From Plasmodiophora brassicae (lineage: Eukaryota; Endomyxa: Phytomyxea; Phytomyxea; Plasmodiophorida): a stretch of DNA of 64,000 bases. Location of the stretch: NCBI GenBank assembly GCA_036867785.1, contig CP145424.1, forward strand, positions 558,001 to 622,000, written 5' to 3'. Made by a program: the position numbers and the translations under genes. How positions within the stretch are numbered: position 1 is the first letter of the stretch; the number at the start of each line of letters is the position of its first letter. Positions 21,935 to 30,320 of this stretch are shown one piece after another. A model generated the notes under the pieces. It was not told the origin of the DNA. It ran no database searches and saw only the letters and a list, made by a program, of their open reading frames with translations.

Positions 21935-23511
21935 TCAGTAGGCCGCGATTGCAGCATTGATGATGTCGATGCTTTCGGCGACCTGATCCTCGTTGATGAC
22001 GAGGGGAGGGGCGAACCGGATGATGTGGGTGTGGGTCTGCTTGGCCAGCAGGCCGCGATCTTTCATCTGCAGGCACAGGTCCCATGCGGTTTTGTCGCCC
22101 TTCGGTTTGATCACGATAGCGTTCAGCAGTCCTTTGCCGCGGACGGCCTGGATGATGTCAGGGTGTGTCTTTGACAGTTCGTCACGGAAAACGGCGCCGA
22201 GGCGTTCGGCGTTCTCGCAGAGGTTTTCGTCTTGGATTATGTCGAGGGCTTCCATGGCGACGACACAGGCCAGCGGGTTGCCTCCGTATGTGGACCCGTG
22301 CTCACCGGGCCCGATCGTTAGCATGACTTCATCGTCAGCTAGGACTGCAGAAACAGGCATCATACCGCCTGACAGCGCCTTCCCAAGGATGACGAGGTCG
22401 GGTCTAACGTTATCATGATCGACGCAGAGCATGCGGCCCGTCCTTCCAATTCCTGTTTGAACCTGCGAAACACAGGATATAAGACTCCATGACGGCCCCG
22501 TTACCGATCCTTACTTCATCAGCGATAAACAGCACGTTGTTCTTCTTACAAATTCGGGACACTTCTTTTAGGTAGCCAGGGTCAGGAACGATAACGCCGG
22601 CTTCACCTTGAATGGGCTAGACAGTCCCTACTTAGTGGACCGATGGCGACGACGTCGTATGGTTCGTACCTCGACCATGAATGCGGCACAGTCTGGATGT
22701 GAGACTGCTTTCTCGAGCGCCTTGGTATCATTGTAGTCAATTAGGTCAAAGTTGGGCATGAACGGGCCGAAACGAGCCGAGCATGTCGGGTCACTTGACG
22801 CCGACACGGCCGCAAGAGAGCGGCCCCAGAAATTCCCGCGAGCAAACACGACGCGGGCGGCGTTCGGCTTGACCTTCTTGACATCATACGCCCACCGTCT
22901 GGCAAGTTTCACGGCTGCACGAGTTCCATGAGCAAGGCATGCTACGCGCGCATTGAGCACGATGGAACTTACCAGTTTCGCAAGCCTGTGATAAACATTA
23001 GTGCGAAGGAGGTACATCCCAAGAAATTGAATAGTCCAACCTCAACGCCGGTGTTCATTGGCAGGAGCCGATCGTATCCGAAGAGTTTCGACATGTATTC
23101 CTCGTAGCGTCCCAGCTGGTCATTATGAAAGGCGCGCGAAGTCAGCGTCAAAACTTCGGCCTGTTTGGACATGGCCGCAACGAGACGAGGATGGCAGTGT
23201 CCTTGATTGACGGCAGAATACGCGCTAAGCATGTCCAGGTACCTCTTCCCATCGACATCCCACACTTCAACCCCACGACCCTTCGCCAATACCACAGGCA
23301 ACGGTTTGTAGTTCAACGCCCCGTACTTCTTCTCTGACAACCGATCACTTAAGACGGGCGGTCGAGCCGTGGCGCTCGCCTACCTACCAAGCTCGATGCA
23401 TGCCGCAGATGCCCCTGTGGCACCTGAGGTCGACGTCGACGTCGACGACGCCCATCGACGCAGCGTTCGCGACGCGACCGGCAGGCGCGTACGTGGTAAA
23501 CAGAGCACCAT
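21935..23511 (-). CDS. OAT: Ornithine aminotransferase, mitochondrial
   Basis: This PLP enzyme converts ornithine and 2-oxoglutarate to glutamate semialdehyde and glutamate. Exon 1 (23388-23511) encodes a presequence ([20 protein letters not shown]). A 54-nt intron (23334-23387) joins it to [20 protein letters not shown]. Further motifs are [65 protein letters not shown] and [16 protein letters not shown]. The PLP lysine sits in [19 protein letters not shown], and [12 protein letters not shown] follows. Introns of about 50-57 nt interrupt the middle. The end ([22 protein letters not shown]) is complete. A start at 23340 would drop the presequence. All key residues are present. Confidence 0.93.
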
Positions 23512-23616
23512 GCCAACGAGTTTGGCGACTTTGTATTGGTCGTTTTCATCCAAAATGAAATTTTCTGCGTCAGTTGACAGCCGTGGATCCAAGTATCGCG
23601 ACGGCATTTTTTGGTG

Positions 23617-24780
23617 ATGACTGGTCAGGATCGCTCCGGATCATCACCAAACTCCGTACGTCAGCCTGCGATCAGCGCGCTCAGGTTGCCAGCTGTTCGA
23701 CCAGCGATGGCGTCGTCTGGACCTGGGGATAGTGGATCAACCGCCAATGAGATCCTCGAAGGAGACGATCGTGTTCATGTCACACTTGACGTGATTGTGA
23801 AACCGTATGTAAGCATACAGCCGCGGAACACGTTGTATCACGTTCTAGGCCAATTCGACGTCGAAGTGGCCACCGTTGGCGACTTTACAGACGCCGTACT
23901 TGGTCTCGTTCAAGAAAACGTAGACGGCCTGGCTCGCAAGTCATCTGACGACGACTCGACGTATATACTTGCTAAGGAGACCGTAACGTTAACGTCACTG
24001 GACCAGTTTGTTGCCATCAAACACAACAATCACTTCTACGCCTTCCACCGTCCACATGGCGAGGATCACCGAGATCCAATGCGTACCCCAACTGTTGTGC
24101 TAACGTTCAAATTGAAGTTAGTCACTGAATGTTGTTCTTGGCATACAGGCATAACCAAGGACACGCTTAACCGCTGGAGTAAGGACGTCCCGAGTCTATT
24201 CATTTATCAGTACGGGAAAGAGCTGCGAAACGCATCGGACTTCAAGAAGTTTCAAGCGTCTGTGTTCTCGGCTCCGCAGTTGGACCGTGCTCGCGCCGCT
24301 GCCGATGAACAAGTGAGAGCGATCGAACGCCAACTGAAGGATCACTGGGGAACGGTATATCAATCCCAGTCAGCCAACTGGCGGATTTGGGCCAGTCGCA
24401 TCGCGCGCGAGCCGGTCACACGTCGAGCTGCTTTGATCGAGGATCCGCCTCCATACGAAATCGTCCACCTCTTCGAGCACTCGCCACTACAAAATGGACC
24501 GTTGCTCACGACCCTCCGGGAAGACAATTCCACAACGCTAGCGATTCTGGACACGATGGACGATCACTTGCAAGAGTTTCAGGACTTTATCCATCGCCAG
24601 ATCGAGGCGTTTCGCGACAGCGTTGGGTGCCAGATGCGGCAGATGCGCGACACCGTGCGCCGACATCGACGAGTTGCTGAGGCGCTTAGGGCTAGTCTTC
24701 ATCCCGAGGAACTTCCTGATAATCTGAACAGGCTGCAGAGGGCTCCCAATCAGAGTGATGTAGACCATGAGGATCAATAA
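23617..24780 (+). CDS. Companion protein of a Tc1-like transposon
   Basis: A continuous frame of 388 codons. The N-terminal part is beta-rich (VHVTLDVIVKPYVSIQPRNT, TVVLTFKLKL). The middle has tryptophans in regular spacing (HWGTVYQ, NWRIWASRIA) and PPPYEIVHLFEHSPLQNG. The C-terminus is a long charged helix (HLQEFQDFIHRQIEAFRD, MRQMRDTVRRHRRVAEA). I know no named domain for it. It converges on the transposase with two bases between stop codons, both inside one palindrome, and has a lower GC content than the neighbouring host genes by eye, suggesting it belongs to the mobile element. An ATG at 23707 is an alternative start. Confidence 0.6.
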   Translation: MTGQDRSGSSPNSVRQPAISALRLPAVRPAMASSGPGDSGSTANEILEGDDRVHVTLDVIVKPYVSIQPRNTLYHVLGQFDVEVATVGDFTDAVLGLVQENVDGLARKSSDDDSTYILAKETVTLTSLDQFVAIKHNNHFYAFHRPHGEDHRDPMRTPTVVLTFKLKLVTECCSWHTGITKDTLNRWSKDVPSLFIYQYGKELRNASDFKKFQASVFSAPQLDRARAAADEQVRAIERQLKDHWGTVYQSQSANWRIWASRIAREPVTRRAALIEDPPPYEIVHLFEHSPLQNGPLLTTLREDNSTTLAILDTMDDHLQEFQDFIHRQIEAFRDSVGCQMRQMRDTVRRHRRVAEALRASLHPEELPDNLNRLQRAPNQSDVDHEDQ

Positions 24781-24787
24781 ATTTATT
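24776..24787. terminator. Palindromic bidirectional poly(A) signal
   Basis: AATAAATTTATT is a perfect palindrome giving AATAAA on each strand. It contains both converging stop codons: TAA at 24778-24780 on plus and at 24783-24785 on minus. Confidence 0.6.
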
Positions 24788-25965
24788 CGAATCCGGCCTC
24801 CGTCATGCGATTGGTGATGTCCTTGTAGGCGACGCCTGGATTGAACTTTCCGTTTGCGCCAAACCCACATTTCTTGAACAGACCTCTCATATCATATCTC
24901 CGAAACTTCTTGAGTTCCGTTAAGATTACAACAGGGAGGTCCTTCGGTTTGACATTGCCTTCAGCATACCAACGCCTAAGGCTTTTCTTGACAAGACCGA
25001 ACACAATCTCAATCGGGTTGAACATCGGACAGTAGGCTGGCAGGAAGATGGGAATGATGCCGAGATCCCGTAGGTACTCGACTATCGTATGATGGCAATG
25101 TATCCTGGCTCCATCCATGATCCAAACCGATTGCCGCCCAGGATGCTTCTGAACTCGGCCGGACAGAGCATGCTCACGGACGCATTCGACAAATTTCTGA
25201 CGATCGAACGTGCCCTCTGTGAGAAATGTGCCTTCCAACCCATCACATCCGATGAAGCACAACAACGAGCTACGCGGCCTTCTGACGAATTCGCCTCTGA
25301 AGAGCAGTTCCTGGCCCTGCATAACGCATGTTAGGGTCCTGTATACGGATAACGTTGGGGAACTCGTCGACAGACCTTAAGCGCATAACCCTTGCGACGT
25401 AGCATGTCCCGGTTGTCGAGGCCGAACTCGTCAAGAAAGCACAGGCTGGAGTGGGTCCAGTCGATAGCGTTGAGTTCCTCGAAGAATCGGACGATGTCTG
25501 CTTCCTTGATCTGGATGGCTCGACGGACAATGAGCTATTCAACAGTAAGCCGAAACTGATAACCCATTCCTGTTCGAGTCGTACCTTTCGAGTAAAGCCG
25601 TATTCGCGAAGTATGCGCCAGATCGTGCTCAAACTGATGTCGTTCTTCCAGTTGATTTCGAATGCCAGCTTGGCTTCGTCAAGAAAGGACAAAGGGTTGG
25701 CGAGGAAGTAGTCCCTTATCCATTCGCGGTGTTCAGGCGTGTACTTCCGCTGCGACTCTGTTGCCTTACGGGATACGGCACCGGTGCGCTCGTACCGCTC
25801 GATCCATCTGCCGATCGTCGATGGCGCCTTGCGATACAAAAGGGCTATCTGATTCTGCTTGAGGCCGATGAAATAGTAGGCGTACAGCGCATGCAGTTTG
25901 GTGTTCTCTGTAGCATGTTGGCTTTCAATTGCTTCGGACACGTGTACACCATGAGCGGCCGCCAT
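24783..25965 (-). CDS. Tc1/IS630-type DD34E transposase
   Basis: Exons 25585-25965, 25376-25534 and 24783-25316 join in frame to 357 residues. An N-terminal helix-turn-helix (GLKQNQIALLYRKAPSTIGR) is followed by a second (ISLSTIWRILREYG). The DDE_3 core follows: first Asp in SSLCFLDEFGLDNRDM, RGEFVRRPRSSLLCFIGCDG, second Asp in VWIMDGARIHCHHTIVEYL, and the Glu in AYCPMFNPIEIVFGLVKK. There are 34 residues between the second Asp and the Glu, the Tc1 spacing. All three catalytic residues survive and no stop interrupts the exons, so it may be recently active. The introns (50 and 59 nt) are of host type. Confidence 0.85.
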
Positions 25966-26295
25966 CTCCAACGCTGGCACCTACGCGCTTTGCAATAATT
26001 TTGTAACTGAAAAAGAGGGAGCACGACGCCACAGATCACATCTACAACCTTGAACGGGCGTTACATCGTCTGCTCGCGCTCGTGCAATCCAAATCAGGTA
26101 TAACAACTAGTCTCAGGTCAACCACTACCGAACAGGACACGATTGCGAAGACGGTTGTTTCTCGAGCTCCGTTTAATTGATCAGAATCGCCGCTACGTAT
26201 CTTCTCTACCTGCTTGACTGAAAGATTGCCACATCCCGTCCCTATATCTTCTGGAAGCTACAGGTTTCAAGTCAAACCAGCCGAGCAAGCGCGCT

Positions 26296-26322
26296 CGCGA
26301 TAGTTGGGCACCAACAATCGCG
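26296..26322. repeat. Near-perfect inverted repeat, 12-bp arms
   Basis: CGCGATAGTTGG (26296-26307) and CCAACAATCGCG (26311-26322) pair with one mismatch across a 3-nt loop, about 160 nt before CHCHD7. Confidence 0.7.
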
Positions 26323-26354
26323 AAAAAAATGCGTGGCGACGGTTGATAGTTGGG

Positions 26355-26380
26355 GCGATTGCATTTCGGACGGCAATCGC
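26355..26380. repeat. Inverted repeat, 8-bp arms
   Basis: GCGATTGC (26355-26362) and GCAATCGC (26373-26380) flank a 10-nt loop, about 100 nt before the CHCHD7 start. The GCGATTG/CAATCGC word is related to the preceding hairpin. Confidence 0.65.
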
Positions 26381-26478
26381 AATATTGAGTCGGCGGGCGG
26401 CGGGTGCGGTGGTCACTTGTCCTTGACGGGTCCAAAAAAGCGGCACTCGGTTGACTGTGGGCGCCGCCTGCGTGCGTC

Positions 26479-26720
26479 ATGTCCTCGTGGAGGAAGGACA
26501 ACCCGTGCGCGGCCCTGGCCGACGCCAGCTACGCATGCATCGAGAAGAACGATGGCGACAAGTCCGCCTGCGATGCGCACTTCCAGGCGTATAAGGCGTG
26601 TGTCAAAGCGGAGGTGGCGTGCACCCCGGCAGCAACCGCCCCACAAAGTGACTCTGATCGCAATTGCCTCCGTAGACTGAGCGACGCAGACGCGAACGAC
26701 TTGCTGCGAACTCCACCTGA
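26479..26720 (+). CDS. CHCHD7: Twin CX9C protein, CHCHD7/COX23-like
   Basis: Exons 26479-26613 and 26676-26720 (62-nt intron) encode 59 residues. Two CX9C motifs, CAALADASYAC and CDAHFQAYKAC, form the CHCH hairpin. The order NPC, then IEKNDGDKSAC, then YKACVKAE matches CHCHD7/COX23. These proteins are oxidised by Mia40 in the mitochondrial intermembrane space and support cytochrome oxidase assembly. The second exon gives a short basic tail (TERRRRERLAANST). Without the splice the frame runs about 60 residues into low-quality sequence. Other small CX9C proteins cannot be fully excluded. Confidence 0.8.
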
Positions 26721-27114
26721 TAGCCAGGCGTCCTGTTCGCGCCCTTGCCGTCATCAAATTATCGTCGCAACTGTCAAGCGCAACAACCACACTACATCGA
26801 TAATATCGTCAATGTCAACACATGTACCTGTATCAGCTAAGTAGCAGCGCGCCTGACGTTCGTAATCGCACAGCTGGTCGCACGCCGGGGAGACCATGAG
26901 CCCCCGGGGCAGCTGGCAAGGACCAGGAGGGAGGGCGCTCCTCTGACGGAGGGGGCATGGCGATTGTAGCATTCCACAGTGTTGATCGCTAGTAGGACAT
27001 TAGAGCGCGTGCGCCATACACCCAGGCCTCGGATGGTTGATGCCAGGAGACGTGGTTTCCGCGGATCACAGAACGCGACACTCAGCGAACAACTCCGTGA
27101 CGTCGCAGCGGCAG
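26721..27114. other. Intergenic
   Basis: About 390 bp between CHCHD7 and SNRNP27. It contains an AT-rich stretch near 26800. No gene recognised. Confidence 0.4.
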
Positions 27115-27639
27115 ATGCCATTGCGGTCGCGTTCCCCGGTCGGGCGGCGGCGAAACGACCGGTCACGTTCGCCGCATCGGCAGCGGCGCAGTCCCGCCAG
27201 GCGTCGAAGCCGGAGGTCGATCAGCCCGGCGCGCCGGCCCCGTCGGTCGCGCTCCAGGTCGGATTCGCGCGAGCGCCGACGGAGTGCTTCCCGGGAACGG
27301 CGCCACAGGAGGGATGCCCGTCGATCGCCGTCCAGATCATATTCTCGCGAGCGCCGGCGGAGTGATTCCCGGGAACGCAACGATAGGAGAGACGGCAAGG
27401 CGCCTGCTGATGGGAAGCCTGCCCCGACGAAGCCTACCGTTGCCATCACCGACGATATGGCCCCGGAAGAAATGATGGCCGCCCTAGGCCTGCCGACGCA
27501 GCTGTCGTCAACGAAGGGCAAGAATGTCGAGGACGACGCAGCGAATATGTCTGGCGCTCGAGTCATGAGCAAGCGCAAGTACAGGCAGTACATGAACCGG
27601 CTCGGTGGGTTCAATCGTCCACTTGGCAAGCAGTTCTGA
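27115..27639 (+). CDS. SNRNP27: U4/U6.U5 tri-snRNP 27-kDa protein
   Basis: An intronless frame of 174 residues. The N-terminal half is an RS domain ([20 protein letters not shown], then RERRR units). The C-terminus holds the conserved SNRNP27 block: [27 protein letters not shown] and [19 protein letters not shown]. This protein sits in the U4/U6.U5 tri-snRNP and affects 5' splice-site choice, fitting an intron-rich genome. The ATG at 27115 is the first that opens directly into the RS domain. Confidence 0.92.
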   Translation: MPLRSRSPVGRRRNDRSRSPHRQRRSPARRRSRRSISPARRPRRSRSRSDSRERRRSASRERRHRRDARRSPSRSYSRERRRSDSRERNDRRDGKAPADGKPAPTKPTVAITDDMAPEEMMAALGLPTQLSSTKGKNVEDDAANMSGARVMSKRKYRQYMNRLGGFNRPLGKQF

Positions 27640-28297
27640 AGCCCACGCCTACATATACAACGACTGTCTGCACTCCATTGAGCGCGTTGCACCGCTCCTC
27701 AGCGATTGGCTGTCGTGAAGTCGCCGACACGGGTTCGATATTCTATGGGGCGTGCCACACAGCATTGCTAGTGCTACGACGTAGTGTCCATTGTGTCGAG
27801 CTCGAGAACTCGCTCAGGCAGATGCGAGAGGTCTCAGCGGTCTTCATTAACGTCGGCCTCCGGCGCTGTCAGGATGGCACGCAGGGCTACATTCTCCAGT
27901 TCCTGGCAATGTCCTGCATTGTAGCGGCTCGGCGAACCAACTGCCTGGAGACGACAGCATCCGACGAAGCCAAGTCGGCGTGGCAACGAGTAACCAGTCA
28001 GCACTGATAGGTATGCCGTTTCCAGTCATGGCAATTGCAAGAGCAGGCTCCACTCGCAAATGAGAAGGGATGCAAATGAAAGGTGACACGGTTGCCAGTA
28101 CTGGCAGTACTACCTGTGCCCGCTCATATTGAGTCCCGGTCAGACAGGGTCGGAATACTGTTCGCCCTCATATGGCTTTATCCATTTCTCCAGGGCCGAT
28201 AACGAGGTTTATACAGACAGAGGGCTCCTGTGCGATGACACCTCGTTCTTGTAACGGAGGCTGACCATGTCCATCCAGCTGATCCTTACTTGCGGGG
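27640..28297. other. Intergenic between convergent genes
   Basis: About 660 bp. A plus-strand frame at 27678-28007 has no recognisable content and no consistent splice pattern. A short inverted repeat (AGTACTGGCAGTACT) lies near 28097. No gene supported. Confidence 0.4.
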
Positions 28298-29857
28298 TCA
28301 GAAATCGTCCCAGGCACGGTTACGTTTGGGACGCGGCGGCGGAGGGACAGGATGACGAGGATGACGGACCTGCATAAAGTTCATCCGGTCAAAAGGACCG
28401 GAAAGGTGACGCGCCGGCTCGTAGGGCGCTTTCATGATGCCTGCGGCAAGCGCTCCCCAGTCAAACCCACGGAACCAGGCATGGGTTTTGATCTGGTCGA
28501 ACTCTGCTCAAACGCATACGTAGTTAGAACGGGCCAGGCCAACCTGGGAGGCTGGCAACTTACTCGGGCGCTTCCGTGGGCTGTGCCTCAGAAGGCTTCG
28601 TACGAAGTTCTGTGCAAGTGGCGGCAGGGCTGACGGGACCGGAATGTCGGGCTCCGGTGTCGACAGGATGGCGCACGCGACCACAGCCGCCCATTGCTCT
28701 GGGCTTTCGTACTGGATATCGTGTATGGCGAACGGTGTCGTGCCCACAAACAGGGCGCACACGAATATGCCCAGTGCCCATATGTCACTGATCTGGTCGT
28801 ATCCAGCATAGCGCCTCGGCAGACCAATGCCCTGGAAATATTCTAGAGCGCCCAGGGTCTTCACCATCTAGCAGATCCAGTAGTCAGCAAACGAACAAAT
28901 CTGCGGCGATCTAAGGCGGCAACCTCTGGCGACGCGAACTCAAGTTTGCCCTGGAAGAAACACAGCTTGTGTCCCCGTGGAAAGAACCTGGAGGTCGAGA
29001 AGTCGACGATTCGTATGTATCCTTTGGCGTCCACGAAGACGTTTTCCGGGTTCAAGAGACTGTAGAACATCCCTTTTTGGTGCACCTTCTCCAGCACCAG
29101 CACCGTCGACGCCACGTAGAATTTCACCAAATGCTCTGGCGCCGTCGTCGGGAATGATGGGCACTAAATAGCAAGGCGCGACTCAATATCAAACCATAGC
29201 CCCCCTTAAGCACATGTCACCACTAACACGAACGTATAGATTGCCACCAGGTAAATATTCCATCAGGATGCACGCATAGTCGGCGTCCTGCATCGTGCAG
29301 AATGCCCTGACCACACCAGGCGTGCCGCGTAGATGCAGCAGCAGTGCATCCCGGTCAGCAAAGGACAACCTCACATGATTTGGGTCGCTTTCCTTTGCAA
29401 TCTGTGTCGTCAAATCAGTGGACAGCGAACTCTATGCCACCCACTTGCATCCCTTCTTCAACGCGTACGGAACGTTCGTTGCCTTGTGCCTAACTAGGTT
29501 CACGATGTAGTGCCCTTTGTACTCGCGGAGAGGAAACAGTGTCTCGAAGTCTTCCAACCGACACGGCATGGGCGGTGGCGGCGTCGTGCCGGGCTGCGCA
29601 GCACCCTACAAGTGCCATCAATCGCACCCAGGACGGTACCCCCCGGGCACCCGACTTACGAGAGCGGCAATGGCCACAGCAACGATTGCAGTGGCAATGA
29701 CGATGAGCATCGCTCCCGCACCCAAATCGCACGTGATGCTTCTGTCTGATTGGGAATCCGGGGCCCACACCCAGCGCGCGTAAATCGGGCGCTGGAGACT
29801 GGAGTGCACTCGGGGGCTACGGCGCGCGCAGGCCTCTTCATTCACGGACCAATCCAT
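28298..29857 (-). CDS. Membrane-anchored AGC-type pseudokinase
   Basis: The ATG at 29857 opens about 45 polar residues, then a membrane helix (MLIVIATAIVAVAIAAL). After a GTAAGT...TAG intron a kinase domain follows: LEDFETLFPLREYKGHYIV (no glycine loop), VPYALKK (Lys kept), LMEYLPGGNLY, then FYSLLNPENVFVD where active kinases have YRDLKPEN, and IVDFSTS where they have DFG. The C-lobe is well kept (YDQISDIWALGIFVCALFVG, RSLLRHSPRKRP). The AGC tail (FDQIKTHAWFRGFDWGAL) ends AWDDF at the stop 28298-28300, like PKG and PKA. Loss of the catalytic Asp, the DFG Gly and the glycine loop points to a pseudokinase. At least six exons. Confidence 0.75.
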
Positions 29858-30320
29858 CACTGTAAGCGCCGTAAATAGCCTACCCACGGACTGATCGCCG
29901 GCCTGGTTTACAGGACACCACGGACTTTGGGGGGCAACTGCCGTGCACGCGGTGCTATGGGCTACCAGACCTACAGGGGCTACCACGATGGGTTTATAGT
30001 CGGTCCATCTTTAGAATCTTCATCCATCATAATGGGGGTCACTCGTGGGCAATTCAACGTGGCGCATTTGTCCAGTACGCCGGCCGACGACGTCGCTCAG
30101 ATTGGCGGAACTCCCTGTTGCAGCACGCTGACGGTTCCTGGATGTATGGCCTGGGCGGCGCCCTGTCTGAAAATGGGCGCGCTCATGAGCCGGGCCTATT
30201 CGGTTGCCTCATGGTCGCAGCGTGTCACAGGATGCCATCCTCCTCCGTTCGTGCAGGCGTGCCGCTTCCAGTCATTGGTGACGAGTCGGTGGGCGGCGGC
30301 AGAGATCTCCCGGGGTCGAT
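29858..30320. other. Intergenic, divergent promoter region
   Basis: About 460 bp between the divergent pseudokinase and AHI1 starts. No gene seen. Confidence 0.4.

Larger units (their letters stand above)
23617..25965. mobile_element. Putative two-gene Tc1/IS630-like transposon
   Basis: The companion gene and transposase converge and sit between two unrelated host genes (OAT and CHCHD7). The listed limits are the outer start codons. By eye I found no terminal inverted repeats or target duplication in the flanks (23512-23616 and 25966-26478), so the true ends are unknown. Confidence 0.6.
25966..26478. other. Flank between transposase and CHCHD7
   Basis: About 510 bp, AT-richer than the surroundings on the transposon side. 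It holds the two hairpins near 26296 and 26355. The right transposon end may lie here. No gene seen. Confidence 0.4.

Noticed and set aside
21935-23340. A cytosolic start for ornithine aminotransferase at 23340
   Set aside because: A 54-nt intron joins an upstream exon in frame that encodes a clear mitochondrial presequence.
23512-26478. Terminal inverted repeats of the transposon (GCATTTTTT words in both flanks)
   Set aside because: Only about nine bases agree and the rest does not pair, so it is not better than chance. The element ends are left undefined.
27678-28007. Plus-strand frame after SNRNP27
   Set aside because: Unusual composition, no motif, and no splice or start context.
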